Shown piece by piece: positions 12,220-24,595 of a DNA stretch of 25,039 nucleotides. The notes beneath the pieces are model-generated. The model did no database searches and was not told the origin of the DNA. It saw nothing but the letters and a program-made list of their open reading frames with translations. Numbering within the stretch: the first letter of the stretch is position 1; each line of letters begins with the position of its first letter. The stretch comes from Hirudo medicinalis (Eukaryota; Annelida; Clitellata; Hirudinida; Hirudinidae). Position numbers and translations under genes: made by a program. The stretch is taken from contig MPNW01000854.1 in the NCBI GenBank assembly GCA_011800805.1, positions 5,194 to 30,232 on the forward strand, written 5' to 3'.

Positions 12220-12719
12220 NNNNNNNNNNNNNNNNNNNNNNNNNNNNNNNNNNNNNNNNNNNNNNNNNNNNNNNNNNNNNNNNNNNNNNNNNNNNNNNNN
12301 NNNNNNNNNNNNNNNNNNNNNNNNNNNNNNNNNNNNNNNNNNNNNNNNNNNNNNNNNNNNNNNNNNNNNNNNNNNNNNNNNNNNNNNNNNNNNNNNNNNN
12401 NNNNNNNNNNNNNNNNNNNNNNNNNNNNNNNNNNNNNNNNNNNNNNNNNNNNNNNNNNNNNNNNNNNNNNNNNNNNNNNNNNNNNNNNNNNNNNNNNNNN
12501 NNNNNNNNNNNNNNNNNNNNNNNNNNNNNNNNNNNNNNNNNNNNNNNNNNNNNNNNNNNNNNNNNNNNNNNNNNNNNNNNNNNNNNNNNNNNNNNNNNNN
12601 NNNNNNNNNNNNNNNNNNNNNNNNNNNNNNNNNNNNNNNNNNNNNNNNNNNNNNNNNNNNNNNNNNNNNNNNNNNNNNNNNNNNNNNNNNNNNNNNNNNN
12701 NNNNNNNNNNNNNNNNNNN
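12220..12719. other. Assembly gap, 500 N
   Basis: Exactly 500 N, likely a scaffold spacer rather than a measured length. Reading frames running through it have no meaning. The flanks show no gene that obviously enters the gap. Confidence 0.99.
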
Positions 12720-12892
12720 GAACATAACGATTTAACGTTTAATTAAAACATTGGAGCAACTTCAACATTGAGCAGAAAAAAAATCGTCCACTTTGTCAAA
12801 CCAAAAGCCTTTTAAAATTCTAAAATCTACCAGATTCTATCGAAAACACCATCCTCAAATGGTTTATGTCTACCACAAATAAAACTCCACGT

Positions 12893-15800
12893 TTACATGT
12901 TTTCCACTCTCTTCTTTTGTTTTTCCAACTCTTCCATAATGACCTTGGGCATGTCCCTACCGACCTCTTCCTCGAAGAACTCTCTCGTCTCTTCTGCATC
13001 ATCCAACCAATAGGACTTGGGGAGAGAGAACAACTCCTCCCAGTTTACCTTCTCCAAACCAGTTAGATCAATCGAGCCTGGGATTGGTCACAGAGAGAAA
13101 AAAGATTATTGGTTGCTATTAATAACATCCAATGAATTTTAAAGAATCACACTGACCTTTCTTGGGTAGGAAGCCGATGGCCGATTCGTCTGCCACGTCC
13201 TGGCCGTCAATTCTCTTGCACATCCACTCAACAACACGAATGTTTTCTCCAAATCCCGGCCACAGGAACTTTTTGGAGTCAGGGTCCAATCTGAACCAGT
13301 TGACATGGAAGATCTTTGGCAATTGCCTTCCTGGCTTTTCCATGGACAGCCAGTGGTCTAGGTAGTGTCCGAAGTTGTAGCCAAAGAAAGGCCTCATAGC
13401 CATCGGATCATGCATCACTCCAGCTCCTCTGTGCTCAGCAGCTGCAGTTGCTTCAGACTTCAGTGACGCCCCAACAAGGACTCCATGCTTCCAGCCAAAA
13501 GATTCAAACACCAGTGGCACACCTCTGGGTCTTCTTCCGCCAAATATGATTCCAGAAATCGGGACGCCCTCAGGATCCTGCCACCTGGGGTGAATGGCGG
13601 GACACTGTTGAGCTGGCACACAGAAACGGCTGTTGGGGTGGGCGGCCTTGCCTTCTGACCCCACTGTCCATTTCTCCCCTGTCCACGTGGTGACGACAGT
13701 ACCCTTTGGAACCTCCTCCTCCATGCCTTCCCAGTACACCTTCCCGTCTTCCGTGATGCCGACGTTTGTGAAAATAGTATTTTTCTGCACGGTAGTCATG
13801 GCAACTGGGTTGGTCTTCCAGTTGGTCCCCGGGGCAACCCCGAAGAAACCGTTTTCAGGGTTGATGGCCCTCAGCTGACCTTTCTCATCAAATCTCATCC
13901 AGGCGATGTCGTCGCCAATGACTCGGACCTGAGGCAACAAAACTTGGTTGAGACGAGACAAACGAATAAATGTGTCAAAATGAAACGTCCAATCACAGTC
14001 GATCAACAATATTTATATTAATACTAATAACTAATTAATTAATAATTTAGATAATAGATTGGAAACAATTACAATAAAACATTGCCCCAACCTTCCATCC
14101 GGGAAGCGACGGAGTCATCATGGCCAGGTTGGTCTTTCCGCAGGCGCTCGGAAAAGCGGCTGCAAAGAACTTCTCGACACCCTTGGGGTCAGTGACGCTC
14201 ATCACCAGCATGTGCTCTGCCAGCCACCCCTCATCCCTGGCCATACAGCTGGCAATGCGGAGGGCAAAGCACTTCTTGCCCAGAAGGGAATTACCCCCAT
14301 AGCCACTGCCATAGGAAATGACCTTGCGCTCCAGTGGGAAGTGGGCTATCACGATGTGCTCGGCATCGTCCGGCCAATGGTTGATGACCTGGTCGGCGAC
14401 GGTCGGACATTATATAACGACATCGCTTTTAATGAATTTGAGATTTGTAATTAGTAAGCAGTTTAAAAGTCGTTCGTCGCTTTCGAGAGAAACGACCGGT
14501 AAGACCTTTACATCAATCTAAACATTAAAAACAATATTCCACTTGATGGAATTAGTCTGAGCCAACTCTTCACCAATCAGAAAGAACCAAGAAAAGATTA
14601 AAAAAAAAGAAGACCAATAAATAAACAACATTTGCCGATCAACCTTCCTCTCGAGGGGTCTCGGGGCTCCGATGGTGTGCACGCACTGGACGAATTCCTG
14701 GGTGGGCGTCGCCTCGATGGCATCCCAGACGTCGGCCGTGACCCTCGTCATGATTTTCATGCTGAGTATGACGTAGTTGAAGTCCGTCAACTGCACCCCG
14801 CACTTGGAGGCCGGTCCACCCACAGGGCCCATGCTGAACGGAATGACGTACATGACCCTGCCCTTCATGCTCCCTGGAAGTCTGGCGAAAGAATTCGGAA
14901 TCGGGGTTAGGGCTAGGGCGCCTTTGAGAAGGTCAAAAAGCGGAGCCGCGGGACTCGCCGAAACCGAAAGGCGGTTTCGAATTTCAATCGAGTCAACTAT
15001 TACGAGAAGGAAACTCGATGTTCGCTTCCGCCAGGTTTAGGTTTTCAACCTGTCGCAAAAATTAGATCCGGCTCGAAAATCGAAAGTCCGTGTCTGCTTG
15101 CGAGCGGACGATTTCGATCGATGAACTTGCACGGCACCTGCTACGGATGTTTGCTCGAGTTTTTAAAATTAATATTTTCTTTTTGATTTTGTGATTACAA
15201 AAACGGTGTTTAAATATATTAGAAAATATACGATTCTACACTAACATAACAATTTCATAAGAAATGGTTTTGTAAATCATAGCATCATTTTAGAAGTTGA
15301 AACACGACATTAATAATGAAATATAAAAATTATTTTTTGTTGCCAAAGGTCGTCCTTCCCCCAGCATTCCACACCATGCATTCCTAGCAATCGCGGATGT
15401 TATCGATGTGAACCCATCGTCCGATTTTTTAAATCGATTGGAAAATCTTCTTCTGGATTTCTAAGAATTCCAAAAAGTCCCTACCTCTCCTCCATCATCA
15501 TCTCCATGTCCTCTTTGTTCATCCAGCGGCCGAGCATCCCGTGCGGAATCTCCCTCTCATTCTTCACACCTTCTGCCTTCCTGCCCATGGGTACTGCCTC
15601 AGACCTTTTCGGGGTGACCAGGAAGGTCTTGCTCTCCACTCTCGCCACGTCCTTGGGGTCGGTCCGGCAGGCGAAGCAGTTTTCCATGCCCGGCAGTCGG
15701 ATGAGCAGACCCCTGTCGACTAGCTTGTCCGTTATTTCTTGCTCCTCTTCCTCTGAACCGTCACAGATATAAACACCCTTTGGCTGGCAGATGTCGACCT

Positions 15801-16348
15801 AGAAAGACAGAAGAATCTATCAACTGGAAACTCCTAGTTTCCTCGACAAGACTTTTATTTCAGTTAAGTCTCGAACATTTTTTAACATTTACTACCGAGA
15901 AAACATGTATCAATTATAATAACACGTTCATTTATAAAGAGCCGAAAGCATCGGCATCAAGATTCAAGATTTCAAGTTATAAATAAAATTTATCGACTGC
16001 AAATTAAAAGTTATACAGTCAATGTAAATTGCTTTCTCACAAAGAGTCATGCCATTGTAAACAATCATCATAGGATGAAGTCCTTACATGTTTTGCAATG
16101 AACTCCTGAACTTTCATGGGGAGCTCCAAGAAGAAGCCCTTCACCACAGGCACGTGAACCACCCCGACATCTGGAACTTGAACGTCATCGACCTCTTCGA
16201 CGATGTCATTCGTATCCATCATGGACGTTATCCGAATTCTGTGTCCGTCCGTGGCCAGTTTTGGATTTCTCTTGACCTTTGACGTGTACCCCGCCGGCTT
16301 GCCAGTGGGCGGCTTGGGTTTCACTGGAGACGTTGCACCGCTTGACAT
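12893..16348 (-). CDS. PCK: Phosphoenolpyruvate carboxykinase (GTP), 6 coding exons, complete
   Basis: Exons: 16348-16088, 15798-15485, 14881-14644, 14388-14092, 13928-13157, 13077-12893 (2067 nt, 688 residues). An in-frame TAA lies 12 nt upstream of the ATG. The enzyme converts oxaloacetate plus GTP to phosphoenolpyruvate, CO2 and GDP in gluconeogenesis or anaerobic metabolism. Diagnostic motifs include [17 protein letters not shown], the P-loop [13 protein letters not shown] (from about residue 350, reactive Cys about 354), the metal-binding GDDIAWMRF (about 375), [26 protein letters not shown] and the guanine-pocket segment FLWPGFGEN. It is longer than human PCK1/PCK2 (622/640) because of a Lys/Pro/Ser/Thr-rich N terminus with few acidic residues, which might be a mitochondrial presequence or a cytosolic extension. 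The C terminus ends KKRVENM-stop. Confidence 0.98.
14882..15484. other. PEPCK intron 2
   Basis: A 603-bp intron. Its half next to exon 3 (about 14890-15150) is noticeably richer in G+C than its surroundings and includes GGGGTTAGGGCTAGGG. I find no gene, tRNA box set or terminal repeat in it. Confidence 0.55.
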
Positions 16349-17415
16349 GTTCTCGGCTTATGTTTTTCCTAGGATTCCTTTCAAAATTAAATTGTTGCCT
16401 GAGCTTTTAAATTCCAAAAACGAAAAAAATCTTTACTACTCGTCCCAACCTGGGTCAACAAATTTAATTCGATCGCAGTTATACTTTATCCTCGAAGCAA
16501 GTGGAATTTCAACCTTTGTAGGACAACGCACACCACTCAAACACCGACGAATAATTTATCGTACAAAGCGAAGCCGCTGTGGTTTCAAATGCTCCTATTG
16601 TTTGAAAGCTCTGATCGAATCACTGCACGTAACTAAGCGACCTCAAATCCAGAGTCCCCTATGATCTGAAACGCAAAAATGGCAATCAGCTCGTGGTGAA
16701 GAGGATGAACGCTTTCTGGTCCAAATATTTATTCCTCTCTGCGACCTCTGTTAGTACGTTGCGCATTAGAATTATAATAACAATAGCTCTGTTCTGGTTC
16801 GTGCCAAGATAATTCAATTTTAAATGATAATTTGATGTTAAAGACTGGAGGCATTACTACTGTGTAGTTTTCATCTAATCAAAGATATCTGGTTAGAGAG
16901 ATGCCTCATCGTGACAGGTCTTCAAATGCATTTCTAATTTGTTTTTTTTTCCAAACCACGTGAAAAGCCATTCAGGTATGAAATTCGTAAAATAAAAGTA
17001 ACATATTTTGAACCCAATCACGTAAAATCAACTTTAATTCCTGGAAATCTACCCAGAACACACGGACGCGGTGACACACCTCAATGGCCTCATTAAGTCA
17101 GGTTCAAGGGCATTAAAGTCATCGCGTAGTTTATTTTAAGCTTATTGTGAAATAAAGCGGTTTTCATTTAAATATTATTGTAAATATTTGCATTTTAAAA
17201 GTAGATCAAATGACGTGCAATGATCAAATCGTAAATTGATGTTTTAAAGTTAATTCTGTTTGTTCTAAATTTCGGATCAATTTTTCAAAAATATATTCTA
17301 GATTGTCCTCGATCTAACGGCATTTTCACAAAGCAATTAAAAATTCGGTTACTTTCATCGGTGTTCAGCTGTCCTACTGTTTACATTTTGTTTTTAAGCT
17401 ATCTCTTCGGGACGT
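16349..17415. other. Divergent intergenic region between PEPCK and VPS51
   Basis: About 1.07 kb holding both 5' flanks. I see no conserved site I can name. The frame at 16203-16664 is mostly antisense to PEPCK exon 1 and shows no homology. Confidence 0.6.
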
Positions 17416-19788
17416 ATGGATCCAAGTAAGTTAGAGAAAACATGAAATATGCATTTCCACAACTTTTAAACACTTATGTCTACTTTGTAAAGACAAATAC
17501 CACGATGCCGGTGCAAGGCGGCCGCGGGATCTATTAAAATCTTATTACGGTATTTCCGATGACTCTCACAGTTCGGGCCAACACAAAACCACTAAAGAAC
17601 AGAATGACGAAGGAAAACCATGCGACATTAATGGACCAAATTTTGATCCTGAAGTTTATTTGAACAAGTTGCTAAAGGTTATTTTATTAACCAATATGCA
17701 TTCTATCGAAATTGAGAAATGACTTCATCTTTGAAGTTATTACGATTAACAAAAAGATCTGAATCTGTCGCATTGGCTCTGCAACGGTTAACAATAGATT
17801 GATCCAATAATTAATATTTTCTGTAACTTAAGCATTTCTTGACGGATTTGTGAATGGTTTCTGTTCAACTTCTTTCAACTTATTACTCTTATTCAAAAGA
17901 TTGCTTAGCTTGGTTAAGTTTTTATTAAAATATATGTTAAATGTCATGATAATATTATATTGTAATTATATTATTATTATTATTTTATTTATTTATTATC
18001 AATAAATAAATAATTGTTAATGTTAGGCAATCTTTAGGGTGGCATAAGTCCATCAAAATACCTCAAGGCCACCTTATATAAACAAATATTATTTAATTAA
18101 ACAGAATTAATTAATTAATTCATTCATTCATAATAACACAACGTTCTTTATTTTAATGCTTCCTTCGACTTCTTCTCCTCCAGGAGAGGACCCTGACCGA
18201 GCTGGTGGACAAGGAGCAGGAGATGGTGAGGAACATCCGGACGCTCGACAGCGACATGCAGACGCTGGTTTACGAGAATTACAACAAGTTCATCAGCGCC
18301 ACCGACACCATCAGGAAGGTGAGCTGCTCTTCCAGAGTTCAGAGTTGCGAAGACATTTGCCTTTTTTTTTCCGTCATCGTCGTCGGTTATTTATAAAAAT
18401 TCTTTTCCTTCATCTTCGTCTTCATCAACATCGTGAGCATCACCATAATTACCATCATCATCATCGTCGTCGTCATCGTCATCGTCGTCGTCATCATCAC
18501 CGTCGTCGTCACCACCATCATTATCACAATCATCATCATCACCACCACCATCATCATCATCATCATCGTCATCATCAGATGAAGACAGACTTCAAGAGGA
18601 TGGAGGAGGAGATGAACAGTCTGGCGGGCAAGATGAGTGAAATCACGGAGTTCAGCGGACAGATCAGTGCCACCCTCCAGGACAGGAGGCAGCAGATCAC
18701 CAAGCTGTCTGGAGTTCACACGCTCCTCATGAAGGTGATGACGACGACGATGATAATGATCGTGATCCTGATGATGATGATGGTAGTGATAATAATGGTG
18801 ATGGCAATGCGATTACATTGATGTTGATGATGATGATCGTGATCCTGATGATGATGATGATGATGATGATGATAGCGATAATAATGGTGAAGGCAATGTC
18901 TATGTTTATATTGATGGTGATAATGATGATGATGATGGTGGTTACAATAATGATTATGGTGATGAAACAGTGATGATTGAATNGATGATGATGATGATGA
19001 TAGCGATAATAATGGTGAAGGCAATGTCTATGTTTATATTGATGGTGATAATGATGATGATGATGGTGGTTACAATAATGATTATGGTGATGAAACAGTG
19101 ATGATTGAATCGTGACATGCCATATTCCACCTATCAATTTATCTTCTCGTCTCCGTTACGACATGCTTGTGATGATAATGTCATAGATGATGACGGTGGT
19201 GGTGATGACAGCGATGACATCACTGATGATGACGGCGACGAGGACGACCTTGCGAACTTTTCGTCGACGACGTACTTTGACGTCATGCTTTTCACTACCG
19301 ATCTCAAGTTGAAATAATTTTTGTTCGAATGCGTCGTTCGCCTTCGAAACTAACGATCGAGGAGTTTGTTAAAGTTGCATTTAAATTCTTTTGTTTTTAT
19401 TTTATTTTATTTTTTTTCAAAATAAAAAACCAGCTCCAGTTCCTCTTCGACCTTCCGAACAAGCTGCAAAAGTGCTTGGAGCAGGAGAAGTTCGCGCAGG
19501 CCGTGAGGTAACGACGACTCGACCGATCCGATGACTCGGTCGATCTTCGTCATCATCATCGTCATCATCGTTACCTCTTAATAATCGTCATCAGCATCAC
19601 CCAGGTACCATGCAAAGGCACGCAAAGTTCTCCAGCAGTACCAGAACATGCCGTCATTCCAGGGCATCCAGGAGGACTGTTCGGTCATCGTCAGGAACCT
19701 CACTGACAAGCTGAGGGAGCAGTTCAGGAAGAAGGACGTGAGAAGATGATGATGATGATGATTATGATTGTGATGACGATTATGATGA

Positions 19789-19820
<32 letters not shown>

Positions 19821-20547
19821 ATGACGATTATGATGGTGATGATGATAGTGATTACAACAGCATTGATAGCAGTGATTATGATTGTGATGACAGTGTTTTG
19901 AATGTGATGAAATTGATGATGACTAAGAATGGTGATGATGAATGGTGGTGCTGTCGATGATGATTCTTTGTCCTTCCGACCAGTGCAACCCCAAGCAGCT
20001 GACGGAGTGCGTCGAGTTGCTCCTCCAGCTGAACGAACCCGCAGAGGTCCTCTGTGAGGAGTTTCTGAGCCAGTGAGTGCTGAGATCGTTCTTTCATCCA
20101 CTCGTTCGCTCGCTCACTCACTCACTCACTCACTCATTCACTCACTCACCCACCCACTCACTCACTCACTCACCCACTCACCTACTCATTCACTCAGAAT
20201 GAGATCGTTCTTTCATCCACTCGTTCGCTCACTCACCTACTCACTCACTCACTCACCTACTCATTCACCCACTCACTCACTCACTCACTCTCTCACTCAC
20301 TCACTCACACACTCCAGTGCAAGGGAGAAGATCGATGCAGATCTGGCTACCCTCGAATTGCAGTTGAAGCTTTGCGCGGCGAGCACCAACCCGAACCTGA
20401 CATTGGAGAGTCGACAATCATCTGATGACGGCCTCTTCAACGTCATGGTGAGCTGCCATCATCATCATCATCATCATCATCGTCGTCGTCATCATGATCA
20501 TCACAAACAACAAAGTCATCAACACTACAATCTTCTCCATCATGAAA

Positions 20548-20603
<56 letters not shown>

Positions 20604-23431
20604 AAATAACATAGTCATTAACACCACAATCTTCTCCATCATGAAAACCATCATCATCATTATCATCATCATCGTCGTCGTCGTCATCATCATCATCACC
20701 ATCACCACCAACATCATCATCAGGATGTGCTGGAGTATGTGGATTGTGGATGCAATGGCTTCCTTAGCAACGTGTGTCTGGTCGTGGCGTCGTACAGCGA
20801 CATGTTCCTCAACAGGCACCAGGAGGAGTGAGTGATCATCATGATGATTATGTCTAGGATTGGTATGGTGATGATGGTAATGGCGATGATGGTAATGGTG
20901 ATGATGGTTATGGTGATGATGACAATGATTATGGTGATGATGGCAGTAGTTATGGTGATGATGACAATGATTATGTTGAATACAATAATGTTTTATCTAA
21001 AAATAACATTTAGCGAAACTCGTTCCATCTGGCCTAAAAAAAAAGTCATGTCTATGTCACGATGTCGTGTTTACACGAGCTACGTCGCATAAATACATTA
21101 TCATGACATGATTAAACTGTTGATCACGTTTGGATTCAAAATCGACAGCTTCCTGTTGGATCCTTTGGATTTGCATCGGATTGCGTCCTTTAGGTACTCG
21201 ACTTGAGCACTGCTTCTCAGAGAGGGGTTTATGGTCCATCTGCTTTTTAATTAACTGGACGATCCAATTATTATTATTACTATTATTATTGTTATTATTA
21301 TTATTATTATTGTTATTATTATTACTATTGTTATTATTATTAATGGATAATCCAATTAATTGAGGGATCATCCGTAAAGGACACCCACAAAAAGTTCAAC
21401 CCATTGTCCATGAAAGTCCACTTTGGACCTTACCCCCTCGCACCTCACCCCCCCTTTAAGGGTGATCCCTTGATCCCTAACTTTTATTACTTAATTAATT
21501 AGGGGTTTTTTTTTGGGACTATTTTCTGGAAACCTTTGTTCGATGAAAATGACTGCTTTTCACTGGCTTTTTGTGCTTTTGGTCGCGTTTGGCCGAGGAC
21601 AGGTGGCTAAGGGCTTATTAGTTTGGAGAGGTTCGATGATACCACTCTGATATTTAAGTAATTAAGGTTGAATATATTAAATTTACAATAATTAATGCAC
21701 AAATGAATGTTGAATTTGTTAAATTTAACGATTATAATGTAGCAATTAGTTTATGAATTGTCGCGTCGATGAACTGGCGTCGGGACTTTTTTGCGTGTAA
21801 TGATGTTATCGTGCGTTCGTCAGCGTGCAGCTGGATGCCATAGCCCTGAAGAGGTTGGTTCAGTTTGTCAACGAGTTGATCGAAAAGTACTTTGACTTCG
21901 TCCGGAGAAGAGTCCAAATGGAGGTCAGAGACTCACTCAAAACTCAATCACTTCAGTTCATCCATTCACTCAAACATCCACCCACTCATTCATTTACTCA
22001 GCCACTCACTCATTCTCTCACTCACTCACTCAGCCACTCACTCACTCACTCATGCTCTCATTCACATCACAATGCACAGAAGAACACGGGAGACAACACG
22101 ATCCTGGTGAGGGCCCTTGACAGATTCCACAGGAGACTTCAAGCCATGAACAAACTCCTTCCCGATTCTGACTTCTCCAGGTGGGTTGGCAGTCACCAAG
22201 GTGACGATCCATCTCATCAGCCCATCCTAGCATCTCACTCATCATCATCAACACCACAGCCACCATCATCCCAACCCTCCCAATCATCATCGTTACCATC
22301 TTGTCCACCATTGTTATGGTGACTTTTTTGCTCTATGGTGAGCAGGGCAGGCACAGACCTGGTGGCTCAGTCAGCCAGAGAGAGAGTCAGCCACTACCAG
22401 GAATCCCTGAAGATCCACCTTTCAGGTCGGTCAGACGAATATCCCATGACTAGTAATCAATGACGACCAATCACAGCATCCTTTAATTATTAATTCCATG
22501 GTTATATTATCAAAAATAACTTTCACTGGGCTGGTCAGGTGGTGAATATTCGTTAGGTCTAGTTAATAACGATTAATTAGATATGAATATTCATTAGGTT
22601 TAGTTAATAACGATCGATTGGACGTGAATATTCATTAGGACTAACTAATAATCAATTACGGTATGCATAATATATTATAATCACGACGGACAGACTGCCT
22701 GACGGACATCAGGCAGAGCATAGCCTCGTTCAATCGTTCCGGCATCTCGGCATCCGGTGCTCCGCCCAGGGGCGGGGTCATGGGTTACCAGGGCGACGGG
22801 TCGTTGAACCTCGGAAACATGGTGAAGCGACTCCAGGCCTCCATCGTCGAACAGGTGAAGTCCGTCCTTGGGAACCTGCAGGTAGGTGGCGCTTAATGTC
22901 GTCAACGACATCATCATCATCCACATTGTTAGTGGGATCATCATGTTGTCATCTCTGTTGCAATAGTCATCATCGTCATCATCATCATCATCATCGTCAT
23001 CATCATCATCTTCACCATTGTCACCTCTGTTATTATTGTTATCATCATCACCAGGCATCATCATCATCATCACCACCTTTGCCACCATTACCATTATCAC
23101 CTCTGTTGTTATCGTTATCATCATCACCAGGCCTTCATCGACCCGGACGTGACCTTTGCCATGAAGCACTACTTCCGCAACTCTTTCTGCTCAAGCGATG
23201 TCAGGGAGAACCTGGTGGTGGCGTTCATCAGGCACATCATCAAGACCTCATTGGTTGGTTAATGAGTTCGCGACCTCGTTTCCTTAGGCGTGATTGGTTG
23301 AGAATTAATGCGAAGGAAATGCATATCAATTGGCTACTATTTAGATTCAAATATAGTTTTATTTGAGATTGTTTTTGTTTTAAACTCCTACCTTGTTTCA
23401 ACTAATTTCTGATGTACCTAATCATCATCAC

Positions 23432-23463
<32 letters not shown>

Positions 23464-24563
23464 GGATTTCATAGAGCTAACAGAAGAGAAATCCAGTATT
23501 CCCTCCTGCCTCCTCCTGGTGACCTCGAGACTCTGCCTTGACCTCGAACAATCCAGCATCAGCCATCTTGTAAGTTTAAGGTTGTGTTTTGGCACGTAAA
23601 ACCGCTTGTAATAATAATAATAACAATAATAGTAATAATAATAATGATATCAATAACAATATTAATACTATACAATGGAACACGTTGCTTGCCGTAACTT
23701 AGTAGAAAGTTCATAAGGTTCGGTTCAAAGGTCAGATCCTTGTTCTTCCAGTTGAACATGGTCGACGAACATTTCCGCACCGAAGACCGGTCGAACCTGA
23801 CCCCCGTCTCTCAGCTCACCTCCGAGGCCAGGTCGGCTGCCCAACTCCTCCTGAACCACTACGTCAAAGTTCAAGGGTCAGTCATTTCTCAGGTGGGCAT
23901 ATCTGGTTTCAATCTGGTTTCTTTCTTGTTTACAGGAGAGTTGACTTTATTTACTCATGCAGTTAAGAAACAGCTCTATTGAATAAACAACAACAACATT
24001 AATATTCAATTATTCAACTGTCGACCAATCACAAGCAAGGTCACCTCACCTCATTCATTCGACCTTTCCATAAACCAGTCACTCTTTCTTCCTCAGATGT
24101 TGCGCAAGAGTGTCGAGACGAGGGACTGTCTGAGCACCATCGAGCCAAGGACGGTAAGGGCAGTCATGAAGCGAGTCATCGAGGACGTGACGTACGTGGA
24201 CAGGGTCGTCGGGCAGCTGTTCGAGGAGGGCTCAAAAACCGAGAGGCTCAGCGATTCCACTGCCCGAAGAAGTCTTGCCGCTCGACTCCTGGCCTCGGGA
24301 GGAGGGGGCGGAGCCGTTTCCATCGGGGGAGGAGCCAAGTCGCAGTGGAGTTACACGCCAAGGTGAATGAATACCAATAATTATTCTCAGTACAATAATA
24401 TAATTCATAATAACAAAAATAATTATCCTCAGCACGATGGACACGAGTCTCATGAGCAACATCCAGAAGCTCTTCCACGAAAAGATCGAAATCTTCAGCC
24501 CCGTCGACTTCACCAAGGTCTCCGTCATGACCGGGATCATCAAGATCAGTCTCAAGGTGTTTA

Positions 24564-24595
<32 letters not shown>

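Larger units (their letters stand above)
20991..21823. other. Rest of VPS51 intron 9
   Basis: The longest VPS51 intron. Beyond the GAT array it holds a (TTA)n run (about 21268-21342) flanked by direct repeats containing ATCCAATTA, and a 106-bp inverted-repeat element at 21364-21469. No reading frame here looks coding. Confidence 0.7.

Noticed and set aside
12201..12727. Open frames across the N run
   Set aside because: They consist of unknown bases only.
14902..14920. Telomere-like GGGTTAGGGCTAGGG
   Set aside because: Barely two units, inside a PEPCK intron; too short to call an interstitial telomere repeat.
16203..16664. 153-codon frame on the plus strand
   Set aside because: Largely antisense to PEPCK exon 1 and its 5' flank; no recognisable family.
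18156..18821. Long open frame rich in His/Arg across VPS51 exons 3-4
   Set aside because: It reads through the intronic ATC array in a frame other than VPS51; the composition is dictated by the microsatellite.
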